DNA of 64,000 nt from Papio anubis (lineage: Eukaryota; Chordata; Mammalia; Primates; Cercopithecidae): the NCBI RefSeq assembly GCF_008728515.1, contig NC_044981.1:93280426-93344425 (forward strand), written 5' to 3'. Below the pieces are notes generated by a model that was not told where the DNA came from, searched no databases, and saw nothing but the letters and a program-made list of their open reading frames with translations. The position numbers and the translations under genes were made by a program. Shown piece after piece: positions 49,566-60,977 of this stretch (the first letter of the stretch is position 1; each line of letters begins with the position of its first letter).

Positions 49566-49946
49566 GTAAATGATCTGACACTAATAAAAATAAGTTTTCC
49601 AAGTGATTCATTTTATAAAACATTCCCAGATTGCTATATTGTAACTTTTTCTGCCCTCTCTGCCATAAAACATGGCATATAAAGACAGGTTCTCTTATCT
49701 CAGAGTAACTTATTTAATTCACAAAAAGATCACAATTCATTAACTTATCAAAGAACTGCTAAAATACACTGAACTGCTCCTAGCCCCTACCCTGTTCTGC
49801 CTATCCTGGGTGCCCATCAACCAGTCAACTAGATAAAGAAAGCCCTGAATATAGAAAGTCTTTCATTAGGCCACCACAACTTTGCAGCCGCCATAAACTT
49901 TTTGCCCTTCTCCCTGCTCTTATAGGCACCACAGGCTGTCAAGTGG
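49566..49946. other. single-copy sequence between duplicated blocks
   Basis: The interval 49760-49940 is less AT-rich than its flanks. No family was recognised. Confidence 0.4.
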
Positions 49947-49996
49947 TTGCTGGTCTGTACAGTTTAATATCTTGCTGGTCTATACAGTTTCATATC
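49947..49996. repeat. two-copy 25-bp tandem duplication
   Basis: Units 49947-49971 and 49972-49996 both follow TTGCTGGTCT, variable base, TACAGTTT, variable base, ATATC. They differ at only two positions. Confidence 0.95.
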
Positions 49997-50076
49997 TGAT
50001 TTTTTACTCTGAAATGAAGCCCTTGTCTCAAACGTGGCTTAACAATCTTCAGTTTCACCAGTAGGTGGGGAAACTC

Positions 50077-50126
50077 ATTTCTTTTTGCTTATTGTAATTT
50101 CTTTTTGCTTATTGTCATTTCTTTTT
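50077..50126. repeat. 20-bp tandem duplication, 2.5 copies
   Basis: Units 50077-50096 and 50097-50116 (ATTTCTTTTTGCTTATTGT plus A or C) are followed by a partial third unit that merges into a T-run. Confidence 0.95.
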
Positions 50127-50489
50127 TTTTTCCTTAGAAGAAAGTATAGCATTCTTTCCTGTGGTCTTTCCCACAATACCACTTATGTGCTCTGGGTTTC
50201 TGTTTACTGCCTCCTAGGGTGTCACAGTGAGGATATCAGGAGGAAGATATTTTGGGAAATAAGAAGCTCAGTTTTAAACCTGTTGATTACGTTGAATATA
50301 AATCAAGGAGATAAAAATCAATTTATTTTGAAATGTTTTTTACATGGGATAAGAGAAAACTGGTGGCCTTTGAGAAATACCTTGAATTGAAAAATGAAGT
50401 AAACATAGAAGTCAAATTTTAAATAAGTATTCAGATGACAAAATGATCATATATATACTCTACATTTCATTTCTTATGGATAGGACAGC
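50127..50489. other. single-copy sequence
   Basis: Lies between the 20-bp tandem repeat and block B. A 101-codon plus frame at 50085-50390 begins in the tandem repeat and has no recognised domain. Confidence 0.45.
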
Positions 50490-50880
50490 ACATATAAAAT
50501 AATATAGAATGAAGTCTACTCTATTTTTAAAGATCAACAGAAAAGAAATCACTCCAGCTTTCTGAATAACCAACTACAATGTTTTAATAATTTTTCAATT
50601 AATGAAAGTCTTTTTAATCTACCATATTCCATTTAGCAGTTATATGTGTGACATAAACATGGAGAACACCAGTCATCGTTTTCCACTTACAAAGACAAAT
50701 GGGGTTTTCTTTTTTAGACTTCATTTTTTTGAGAAAAGTTCATTATTCAAAATAGATATATTTCTTAGAGTTTTCTTCCTATGTATTTTTCAAACACGTT
50801 CCCCTCTCTTATTATGGAAGAATCACTAACTAGCTTTGGCTAAGGAAGTTAAATGTTTAAGGATAAAGATTTCTTAGTTC
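50490..50880 (+). repeat. local direct-repeat block, copy B
   Basis: Second copy of the block at 49240-49565, about 1.25 kb downstream in the same orientation. It is longer than copy A through internal indels. Confidence 0.5.
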
Positions 50881-51699
50881 AAAAAATGGAGACTCATTTG
50901 TCAGAAGTCAGACACTAGAGGATGGGTATTGGGTAGCTCACAGCAGTATGCAGGAGTCAAGATGACAGTGATCTGGCTAAAAATTAAAATGTACATTATT
51001 ATCCTTGAGTCTCAATACATATGTTAAAGGGATAGATGTGGACTGACATGCTTTGTTACTTTTTGTAGAACTTTTGGCTTCCTTTGTGCCTTTATCGCAG
51101 CTTTTATGCGATCATGGAGTTCACAAAGCTAGGCATGTATTCTCATGTTAAGAAGCAAAGAAAAAATTAAAAATTGAAATTTAAAGTTGGTTTGACCAGT
51201 TTTTAGTCTTTTTGCTAATCAATTCTGTAAAAATATGGACATACATACTGACTAAACTTAAGACATTCAACATTATATGTCAACCCAGATGCTATAATTT
51301 AAGATGTAAAATCAGAAAATCTGAGTCTAGATCATGTATTTCACTATTAAATAATTTTCACAGCTATTAACAGTCTTCATCAATACATTAATGGGCCAAA
51401 TTAACTATCACTGAAAAATTCCAAGGAATTATTTTTAATACTTTATCTTACAAATTTTATTTAGCAAAATAAACGTAGTAAGTAAAAGGTAGCTCAATTC
51501 CAAAATCATTGTGTAGGTAAAGCTGTGGAAGAAAGATGCCTATTTTATTGGAAATAGTTTGTAACTACCATGAAAATACTCAGCTCAACCTGATGAACTA
51601 CACAATCTAAGTCTATTTAAAAATATGTGGTGTTATTTAATTTATTATCATGTCTTAGGTATCTCGCTCAAGTTCTACTTCAAAGAAAACCTAAGTATG
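50881..51699. other. single-copy AT-rich sequence
   Basis: No recognised repeat or gene. Confidence 0.5.
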
Positions 51700-51810
51700 T
51701 CAGTCCAAGTATACCCATTTAACAAATGTACTGAGGCTCAAAGATATTAACACACATTTTATTCTCAAGTCTGGGACATTGTCATCTTGACCCCTGTATA
51801 CTGCTGTTAA
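51700..51810 (-). mobile_element. MIR fragment, antisense
   Basis: 'acccatttaacaaatgtact', 'gaggctcaaagatattaaca' and 'tctgggacattg' correspond to the reversed MIR core and 5' part (cattttacagatgaggaaact, gaggctcagagaggttaa). Confidence 0.55.
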
Positions 51811-52914
51811 ACACAGAGGATTTACTTTGAAGCTTTCATTTAAAGAATTGAGTTATTATGCTTTGCTTGACCTTTGTCTATAGCATATTTATCACAGTGC
51901 CCTGTAAAACCATAATGTGTGAGAAAACTGAGAAAAGGAAGTAATATATTTGTGATTTATAAAGAAAGAAGGAATAGGTATAAATCAGACTTTTAAAATG
52001 CGTTCATATGTACCTCTTACATAATTCATTTTTAGTCTCAAAATCTCTCCCTAAAAATGGTTTTTGTATGTTTTTAAAACAAACAATAGCAAAAGTAACT
52101 TCAAATGAATCATGATCTATGATTTCCAGTATCTATTGCCAGGTACTGTTTATATTTATTACTAGGAAGAAAAGGGGGAAGCAGCATTATTTTTTAAAGT
52201 ACAGAAAGAAATAGTTTTCAAGCTGTTCCCTTAATGAGCTAGAAATAGTAACCCTGTCAAATTTAATATAAAAATAGTGTTATAAGCCTATGGCATCTAT
52301 TTATTACTGGAGAACAAAAGCCTTCATCCATTTCCTTTAGAGAATGACATTTTTGTAATTCGCTGCCCATTTCATTTGTTCCAAAGGCCTTCGTGGGGTG
52401 ACAAATATCCCACAGAAATGGCTACTGATACTTGATAGGATAATGTGCAGCCCCTCAGGACAAGGGCAGAGGCAGCAAACTTATCATCCTTTAGTTTAGC
52501 TTAGCATGGGTCAGTAACAGCGCCAGAGGTGACAGAAGATGTTAAAGTGTGGGAAGCCAAAGCTGAAAGCTGTAGGAGGGGAGTTTTTATAGTTTATCCT
52601 TTCTTTTGCCAAGAAGCTACAGAGACAGCTTGAATCACATTGTTGATTTGGTTCACTGCACGCCGCACTAACTGTTTCTGGAAAAGAAGAGCAAGGGGGA
52701 GAAAATCCAACACTTATGGGTCATTCTCACCAACAGCATGTGGCATTTCAACATGTCCTATAGGAGGAGGAAATGCATATTTAATATTTTAGTTTCAAGT
52801 TCATATTTTAAGAATGCATTATCCTGCTGGAAGGTCTGTGGTGAATAATCAGTAGGACATCACCATTATATCAACCTGATAATTTTGCAGAGGAAAAAGC
52901 GATAGCAATGTCTT
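51811..52914. other. single-copy sequence
   Basis: The interval 52390-52700 is repeat-free and of mixed composition, including 'ttcactgcacgccgcact' near 52661, and could be constrained. No gene recognised. Confidence 0.4.
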
Positions 52915-52930
52915 TCATTTGGGAATTTTC

Positions 52931-53225
52931 TTTTTTTTTTTTTGAGAGGGAGTCTCGCACTGTCGCCCAGGCTGGAGTGCAGTGGCCGGATCTCAGCTCA
53001 CTGCAAGCTCCGCCTCCCAGGTTTACGCCATTCTCCTGCCTCAGCCTCCCTATAGCTGGGACTACAGGCGCCCGCCACCTCGCCCGGCTATTTTTTTTGT
53101 ATTTTTTAGTAGAGACGGGGTTTCACTGTGTTAGCCAGGATGGTCTCGATCTCCTGACCTCGTGATCCGCCCGTCTTGGCCTCCCAAAGTGCTGGGATTA
53201 CAGGCTTGAGCCACCGCGCCAGGCC
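52931..53225 (-). mobile_element. AluYRa-type SINE (Old World monkey), antisense
   Basis: A full-length young Alu. Reading the minus strand it has the monkey-type variants GAGATCCGGCCACTGC (complement at 52982-52997), GGCGTAAACC (complement near 53021), GCCGGGCGAGGTGGCGGGCG (complement near 53071) and GGCTCAAGCCTG (complement near 53202). Human AluY has GAGATCGCGCCACTGC and GGCTCACGCCTG at the corresponding places. A perfect 16-bp target-site duplication, TCATTTGGGAATTTTC, lies at 52915-52930 and 53226-53241. It is the least diverged transposon in the window and the best clue to host lineage. Confidence 0.93.
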
Positions 53226-53241
53226 TCATTTGGGAATTTTC

Positions 53242-53993
53242 GCAATATTGTTTTCTCTGTTAGTGTGGATGCAAAATGACTAGTATGACTCTTCTTAAAA
53301 TTTTTAACTTACAAATGTTCCAAAAATATTGTACTTTAAACTTATCATTAACATTTGTCCATTAAGGACAATTGACTTGCATGAAATCTGAATATACATA
53401 TTTTATTCCCAAGAAAATTAAATCAGTATAGAACTCTCCCTCAGAATATCATAAAAGAATGATATGAACCAGCTGGTATATTACTTCTGATTCTATTAAA
53501 AGATCATGTGATCAAATTCTTCTAAACACTTCTGAGTTAAAAAAAAAGAAGAAGAAAGTAAAAAGAAAAACGTAAGTTCTTCATTAGGCAGGTATCTCTC
53601 GTCATGGCTGTTGTTGCACACAATGACACGCACAGAAATATGATGGTTTTGTTGTGATGTCTCTAATAGCACATCTGGTAGAATGATTCTGTTTTTGCAA
53701 TATTAAGAAATCACTTTTTTATGTTACATGTGATTTGAATTAATTCATTTTAAAAATTCATTTAAATGATGCAAAAATTCCTGAATAAATGATAGGAAGA
53801 AGAACTAAAAATGGTGACCTTGTTTCGTGAGCAAGATGTCAACTCAACCTGAGTAATTAACAGTTTTGATGAGTACCTGAAGCATGATGTCCTGCATTAA
53901 AACTGTCAGGGCTTCTTTGATACATTTATTTCTCTCCTTTAAGCAGAAGAAAAAGCTCCACTTCTGGATTTGTTTTGTTATGCCCAGACCGTT
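53242..53993. other. single-copy AT-rich sequence
   Basis: No recognised repeat. Includes a purine-rich (AAG)-like tract at 53540-53573. Confidence 0.5.
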
Positions 53994-54382
53994 TGTTCCC
54001 CAAAGAAGACCACCAGAGTCCAGAGTCAAAGCCAAGCGGCAAGGATCTTTACTGCAAGTTCGAACTTGGTCCCTCCATTCCACAGCGTACAAGAGGGCCC
54101 CGAACAATGCGAGTGCTTGCTTTTTATAGCCCGATGTAAACAGGATATGTAAAGTTACAGGGGAACAAGGTAATTCTCTCGGTTACAGCACATTTAGCAT
54201 TTTTTATTGGTTCCCGCTCTGTCCTTATCGGGGATTTCCTAGGTGGTGTTTTTCTGAAGTTTGAGAGAAATATGGAGGAATGTGTTTGTGCTGGGCTCAG
54301 GAAGTTGGGAGATATATGGGGAATGTGCCTCATTCCTTTCCGTTTCTGCTAATAATAGATAATAAAATGTGAGTTGTCAACA
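53994..54382 (-). mobile_element. gammaretrovirus-type solo LTR, antisense
   Basis: On the minus strand this reads as an LTR of about 390 bp with TGTT...AACA termini. A CCAAT box is at 54206-54210 and a TATAAAAA box at 54121-54128, about 80 bp apart. An AGTAAA polyadenylation-like signal at 54048-54053 gives an R region of usual class I size. CpG dinucleotides are retained in several places, suggesting modest age. The 4-bp flanks (CGTT and GATA) do not match, so the left U3 edge is uncertain; an alternative edge near 54340 is marked by a repeated CCGTT. No gag, pol, env or primer-binding site adjoins it, so it is a solo LTR. Two frames over it (53844-54129) are not genes. Confidence 0.65.
54121..54128 (-). 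promoter_or_regulatory. TATA box of the LTR promoter
   Basis: TATAAAAA on the minus strand, with a CCAAT box about 80 bp upstream and an AGTAAA signal about 70 bp downstream: the standard LTR promoter arrangement. Transcription would run toward lower coordinates. Confidence 0.55.
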
Positions 54383-55811
54383 GATAACAATATTAGAACT
54401 TAAATATATTAGGATAGTTTTAATGGAGTAGTAAAATTATTTGCAGTTTGATATGAATATAAGGCATGTTATAAAGTATGGAGCATTTTCTGGCAGACTC
54501 CTTTTATTCCAAGCGTATATGGAAAATTGCATAATGCAGAACTGCAGGAAGATGAAGACAAACTGATGCCTACTTTGAAATAAGTATATTAAATAGTTCA
54601 CATACTTTATCTCTGCAAATGTGGTTCTCTGCTCCTAATAACACTATAGCTGGCTAAAATTTATACAATACTTTTTCCATTGAGTTAGAAATTGTTCTCT
54701 TTTCAGAGAGAGGTTCATGTTTATTTCCAATGCAGAAGAACTTGTTTTAGTTTTGAAGGTAAATTGAACAAGTGATTGCTTTCATATATCATGTAATTCC
54801 TTACATGTTGATGGCTGTAACTTTTCTACTTAACACGTTTTATTCTTTACCATGCCTGTCACTGGTTTAAGCAATCTGCAGGTAATTGATTTCTTCTGTA
54901 AAACAGATAACATTTGCTTAAAGCTCTTCTGATAGCTTTACAGCCTCTGCATTAGGAGAAGCACTTCCGTCACCACTGGCATTCTTATAAAATATAATTA
55001 TTGTGTATCCATCAAAGACTAAAAGAAAAGGGGAATAGGAAAAGGCAGTGCAGATATTTCCTGACTTCAGCATTCACACCATTCATATTACTAGTAGTGC
55101 CCAGAACACCACTCTTTATCTTGTTTCACTGCCTTAGGCATATGACCTACATTCCTTTTGTATTTTATTGTCTATTTAAGCAAACAACAAACACACGTTA
55201 GTATTTTTCAAATGGTAATGTATGTTTAATTCATTAGGTTTGTCTGCCCCCTCCCCAAAATCTTTAATTTGAGGAGTGACTATTTCTCAACTATGGTTCA
55301 TGTTTTTACTCGTGACTTCAGAAAAGTTAATATGTAGTAAGTCCCCTAAATAAACAGCTTTATAATGCACATTAATTGAAACAAATATTGTCAGAATTTT
55401 TTCTTTAAAAAAATTTTTTTGTTGTTTTGTTTTCCTTTCTCATGACCAAATTAGTTGACATTTTTTTTTTCTATTTCAAAAACACTTAAATAAAAGAAGA
55501 GAGAGTTGTAACTCTTTGTAATGAGTTGGTCTGCAATTTAAGATAACCAATTTGACTTGCTTTTTAAATTATTCAGTGTGTGTATATGTATATATGAGAG
55601 AAGGCTACAGAGAGGAAAGGAATTATAGAATGTCTCATGAAAAATTAATTGTTGTTTTAGGTATGTATTAGAGATGACTTGATTTTTTTCCTTTGTCTTT
55701 TGTTGCCCTAAAAATAATCTGTATACAATAGAAGACTATTTCTCAAAAACAAAACATCTGTTGACTGAAAAAGTGTACTACAAACCAAATATATTGATAA
55801 AGGGGAGATAA
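54383..55811. other. single-copy AT-rich sequence
   Basis: No recognised repeat besides short T-runs and a TATG-rich tract at about 55578-55597. A 66-codon plus frame at 55001-55201 is unrecognised. Confidence 0.5.
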
Positions 55812-55829
55812 ACCAACATGGAAGCCAGA

Positions 55830-56831
55830 AAGAAATCCACACACTTGCAGTCAACTCATTTTTGACAAAGGCACTAAGAACATACACTGGAGAAAGGACA
55901 GTCTCTTAAACCTTGCTGGGAAAACTGGATACCTATGTAAAGAAGAAGGAAATTAGATTCCCATCTTTCACCATATATAAAAATCAACTCAGAATGTATT
56001 AAAGACTTAAATGTAAGACCTGAAACTATGAAGCGATTAGAAGAAAACATGGGGGAAACGCTCCAGGACATTGGTCTGGACAAACATATTTTTGATAAGA
56101 CCTCAAAAGCGCAGGCAACAAAAGCAAAAATAGACAAATGGGATTATATCAAGCTAAAAATCTTCCACATAGCGAAGAAACAAAGTGAAGAGACATCCTA
56201 CAGAATTTTACAAAAAATATTTGCAAACTGTCCATCTGACAGGGATTAGTTGCCAGAATATATAAGGAACTCAAGTAGCTCAATAACAAAAGAAATTTTT
56301 TGATTTAAAAATGGATCAAAGACCTGAACAGACATTTCTCAAAAGAAGACATACAAAGGACCAACAGGTATATGAAAAAATGCTCAACATCACTAATTAT
56401 CAGAAAAGTGCCAATCAAAACCACAATGAGATATAATCACCCAGTTGGGATAGCTATCACCAAAAAGACAAAAAATAACAATTCTGGTGAGGATTAGGAG
56501 AAAAAAGAAGGCTTGTACATTGTTGGTAGAAATGTAAAGTAGTGTAGCTATTATGGAAGACAAGTATGGAGGTTCCTCAAAAAACTAAAAATAGAACTAC
56601 CATATAATCCACCAATCCTACTACTGAATATATATCCAAAAGAAAGGAAATCAGTATATCAAAGCAATATCTGCATCCTCATGTTTTATTGAAGCACTAT
56701 TCACAATAGCCGAAATACGGAATTGACCTAACTGTTTATGAATGGGTGGATGGTTAAAGAAGTGAAATATATATAGTGTATATATATACATATACACTTG
56801 TGTATATTGTGTGAGTGTATATATATACATG

Positions 56832-56867
<36 letters not shown>

Positions 56868-56960
56868 ATGAAATATTATTCAGCCGGAAAAAAGAATTGC
56901 ATCCCATCATTTGCTATGGCAAACTGGAGGACATTATGTTAAGTGGACTAAACCAGTTGT
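55830..56960 (+). pseudogene. decayed L1 ORF2 C-terminal part
   Basis: A 73-codon plus frame at 56028-56249 contains 'KRLEENMGETLQDIG' and 'KAKIDKWDYIKLK', which match the L1 ORF2 C-terminal block LEEN...IQDIG...ATKAKIDKWDLIKLK. Later frames are broken by stops and by the microsatellite. The reverse transcriptase and endonuclease parts are absent through 5' truncation. Confidence 0.85.
56766..56868. repeat. compound (TA)n-(CA)n-(TA)n microsatellite
   Basis: TA-rich tracts flank an uninterrupted (CA)12-type array at about 56832-56855. Lies inside the sense L1. Confidence 0.92.
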
Positions 56961-57364
56961 AGAAAGACAAATATCTCATGTTCTCACTCATATATGGAGC
57001 TTAAAAAAAAAAATTGAACTCATAGTGATAAGGAGTAGAATGATGGTTACCAGAGGCTGAGAAGGGTAGTAGGGAGGAAGAGATAAAGAGCTGTTGGTTA
57101 ATAGGTACAACATTATAGTTAGCTAGAAGGAATAAGTTCTAGTATTTAATAGCATAGTATGAAAATTATAGTTAATAACTTATTGTATATTTCAAAACAG
57201 CTAGAAGATAAAAGGCCTAATGTTCCTAATACAAAGAAAAGATAAATGTCTGAGGTGATGGATATCCTAATTACTCTGATTTGATTATTATACATTGTAT
57301 ACAGGTATCAAACTATCACTTGTAAGTAAAAAAATATGCACTAATAGTATATATTAATTAAAAA

Positions 57365-57989
57365 CCCAGAATGAGTAGTTCATTTAAATTAATAGAGACT
57401 TGTCTGTTAGATTTGGGTGCTGTTTTAGTTTAGCATCTACTGTCAATATTTAGGAGAGGTATTATATAGAATTATACATGACCAAACAAACATTTTCTGT
57501 TTTGCTATCATAGCTAATTTTGATGTTTTTCACTTTCAAGTGGAAATACTGAATAATAAGTGCAAAATTGGAATTTTAATCTTTTACATTTTTCTATTTT
57601 ATTAGAATTACTCTTTATACCTCATATATTAATCACTGTTCTGCCTGTAGTTTGTATGTTTTCCACACTAAATTTTATGGTTTTGGAAGAGCAACTGTCT
57701 ATATATCTAATTCTCAGATTTATTTTTTTTGTTTACATTATTTTAATTCTGTTTCTTGATTCAAAGCTAAGAGTAAGTTTGACTTACTTTTGGCCTTGGG
57801 ACTCAGGGAAAGCTATAAATTTGATGGTAAGCACTCAAATTATTCTAATCACCTGCTTCAGCTTTATTGTCTGTTTTGCTGTGCACCCCTTCCCATAACT
57901 TCACCTGCGACCTCCCAGATGTCCTCCATTCTGCCATTCCACTTCCACTTCCAGCATTCTGCTAGGCAGTCCTAAACTCTGTAATCATA
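57365..57989. other. single-copy sequence
   Basis: A 112-codon plus frame at 57560-57898 is rich in leucine, isoleucine and phenylalanine because the DNA is T-rich; it shows no known membrane-protein family and is treated as chance. Confidence 0.45.
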
Positions 57990-58245
57990 GAAAACACTGC
58001 TTTGTCACCTTGCTTCAACCTGTCTTTGGAAGACCCATATCTTCCAGAAAGTCTTTGTGTAGTGATCAGAGGAGAGCTGACACCTTCCTTGTCCTTATAC
58101 TTCTACTCGTTTTCAGCCAAACTTTTTATAACTCCCACGTTGTATCATTGATCTTTAAATGAGTTCATGATCATGTTTTAGTATCTGCTCCTTTTTAGTT
58201 ATTGTGCCACATAACAAAGACTGATTCCTTCAAGTAGGTGTCATC
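57990..58245 (+). mobile_element. L2 LINE fragment, sense
   Basis: 'cttccagaaagtctttgtg', 'agagctgacaccttccttgt' and 'tgtatcattgatctttaaat' parallel the L2 3' blocks (cctccaggaagccttccctg, gagctgatc...ccttcc, ttgtattgtaatt). Diverged. Confidence 0.5.
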
Positions 58246-59822
58246 AGTTCTGATAGTAAACTGCCCGAGTAGTTCTTTTTGCCTATTGCCCACGGTAGCA
58301 TTTTATGTAAATTGATAACCAATAAATATATTTTAATTATGATGGCATTATACATTTTTTGAGTGTAGCAGAGAGTCAGCAGTAGATGATATAATGCCAT
58401 TCTTTCAAAAATTAGAAATGTTATTAAAATATTCAAATTTAAGATCATTTGTTTCTTTTCCCTTGATTGATTTTAAGGCTTTAAGAAATGTGCAAATTTT
58501 GTGATTTACTTTCTTAATAAAGTACATGTGTTGAGTGCACATAAAGTTACGTTCTCTGATTTTTTTTTCTTTGGACTAACTCTGTGTGACATCAGATCAT
58601 CAGATGATGAGGGGGAGGAAAAAAATTAATCTCCAAAATGTTTCATCTTAACAACCAAACTGTTTCATCTTAACAATTGCCATCCTCTAAATTTTTAGTA
58701 ACATTTCTAAAATGGTTTAAACTCTCCCTGAGGATCTTGGCATATGTTTGGACTGCAAGTTCTCTGGAGAAATAGAGTGCAGTTTTAAAGTTGACTTTGT
58801 ATAGAAGTCCCAGATACAGCCCTAGGTTAAACAATGCTTTTACAAAAATGATGAATAAAAGGTGGTTACTTCATGTCCCCAGTCCTCAATCATACCATTA
58901 TGATTAACTTGTGTTCACTATATCAATAATACCTGAAATTTGATTAACTTCTTGACTAGGTGGGATATCAGTCAGAAGTGAATAATGCTGCATTATTAAT
59001 ACTTTTGAAAAGTCAAGGCAAAAGAATTGAGAACATTGTACTAATATGTAAAAAGTAATCAAATGTGATGGAAGGAATGATTCCTATTAGTGATTTATTC
59101 TTGAGAAAGTGCTTGTAAGTTTAATATTAAATGCCTTTCTCAAGTTCCTAAGTGAGCTCTTCCAAGTGACTTATGAGTTGAAGTCATTTCACCTTTGGGT
59201 AGAGTGAAGTGCTTAATTTCCCTTCTAGCAAAAGATAATGTTGAGACTTGTGTTAATACAGTATTCCTATTTTAATTGACATGTATTCTATATGATGGTA
59301 GTGCAAAGATCCCCAATTTTTTTTTATTTGAAAGGGTAAAAAGCTTCATAAACATAAAAATTGCACATAAGAAAATCTACACGCTTACCTATTACTATCT
59401 TTTTCAAGTATAGGTCTTCAAGGACCCCATTTAAATACTTGTACCTTTGTAAGATGTGTCCTGAGAATGTGAAATAATGACAGTTTTGGGCAGCATGTTT
59501 TAGCAGTATAATGCTGATTGCTTTGATTCCTCCCAGGTGATCAGCACAAGATAGGAATCAAGAGCATTGTATTAACAGACGTGTAACTACAACACTTTAG
59601 CTGGTGTGCCTGAGAACTGTCCACTTCCTTTGCTCCAGATCTCAGCCACTTTGTCTGCATTGTGACTTAACAAATGGCCACAGGCATTGCCAAGCTGAAT
59701 GCTTCTTGCTGTGACAGGGTAGAGAGGAGCCGCTTAACATGGGAGAATAGAGTGCACTGGGCACTGGATGAGAGGCAGGTGCCAAAAAAGTCACATCTAT
59801 TTCAAAGCAGGAGGATCTCTGG
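58246..59822. other. single-copy sequence
   Basis: No recognised repeat or gene. A 67-codon plus frame at 59674-59877 reads into the (TG)n and is not a gene. Confidence 0.5.
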
Positions 59823-59862
59823 GGTGTGTGTGTGTGTGTGTGTGTGTTTGTGTGTATGTGTA
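59823..59862. repeat. interrupted (TG)n microsatellite
   Basis: About 12 pure TG units, then TT and TA interruptions. Confidence 0.93.
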
Positions 59863-59889
59863 TGTTTGATATGTTAGCTTAGTTCATTC

Positions 59890-60055
59890 TATTCCTTTCT
59901 TCCTTTCCATGTTGTCTCTATTTCTTGTTCTCATAAAACTGGAGAAATATTTTTCTTTGTAATTCTGATTTTTCATCTGTGGTCCCAGTGCCTGAAACAT
60001 AGTGAACCTTCAATAAATGTATGTAATATAAATGAATGCATGGATGTGTATAAGT
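59890..60055 (+). mobile_element. L2 3' end, sense
   Basis: 'ggtcccagtgcctgaaacat', 'agtgaaccttcaataaatgt' and 'aaatgaatgcatg' are the forward L2 terminus. Confidence 0.75.
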
Positions 60056-60977
60056 CATAAGTGCTTAGACATTACTGCAGTTCTAGACAAACACTGTCAT
60101 TTGTGTCTATCAAATCCAATGGGGATATTCCCAATAGCCACATAAAATCCTAACTTCATGTAAAGACTTTCTGGGAAATGTGGTAGTATCAGAAAGAAGC
60201 AAATCTAAGTCTCTAATATTTTACTTATGTTATTGCAATGCTGAAACATTGAACAAAAAACATTTGACATTTTTAGAACAAGTCTGAGTCTCTCTGGTTG
60301 CAGATAAAATGCTACAGTCACTAGTTTAGATGGTTCCCGTCAGGAAGAGGCAAAATGTAGAAGGAAACAACAATCACAAGGGAATGATAGACCCTGAATA
60401 ATTAAAAATATGTTTTCAAAAGTCACTCTTAGGAAGAATTCTAGATCATTTTACAAGGAAATTCTAACAAGGGTAGGGACCAGGGAATTCATGTAGGACA
60501 ATGAGACGACTTAAGCAGAATAGAGCCTTTCCATCCCCTGGAACACCAGGGCTCCTTGTTTTCTGCCCAGGGTCTCCTTTCAGTTTCTGTCATTCATTCT
60601 AAAGTATGAGGCTATTACAGATTCCAAGAAAGTTTTGGTCACTTTCAAGTGGCAACCACAATGGTAGGAGTAAGAAGGTCTTCTCTCCTGCATGGATAGG
60701 AGATAAGATTCCTTAACAATAGAAAAAGGTACAGGCTAGAACTGAAGAGCAGGTAATTTATATGTTGTCAAGTTTCCAGAATTTCTATTTTCAATTCTTT
60801 ATTTTGGAAAAAAAATAGCAAAACACATCTATGTAAAAGACTTTGAATTTTCTACATTTTTGATAGCATTGTTCATATTGACTATTTAAAATTAAACTAT
60901 AGTAGTAGACAGCAGTTCCAAGAAAGCTCACTCAATTAAGAGTCCAAATACAATGTTGATTCCTGTAAGAAGAGAAG
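60056..60977. other. single-copy sequence
   Basis: No recognised repeat or gene. Confidence 0.5.

Larger units (their letters stand above)
55812..57364 (+). mobile_element. 5'-truncated L1MA-type LINE, sense, 3' end
   Basis: Begins within ORF2 ('agaaatccacacacttgcag'), continues through the ORF2 C-terminus and 'tctcatgttctcactcatat' near 56974, and ends with the 3' UTR block 'gaggtgatggatatcctaat' near 57253 and an A-rich tail. This 3' UTR type is characteristic of L1MA to early L1P elements. A compound TA/CA microsatellite interrupts ORF2 sequence at 56766-56868. Confidence 0.92.

Noticed and set aside
57560..57898. 112-codon hydrophobic frame that might be a membrane protein
   Set aside because: Hydrophobicity follows from T-rich DNA; no family resemblance, no promoter and no splice context.
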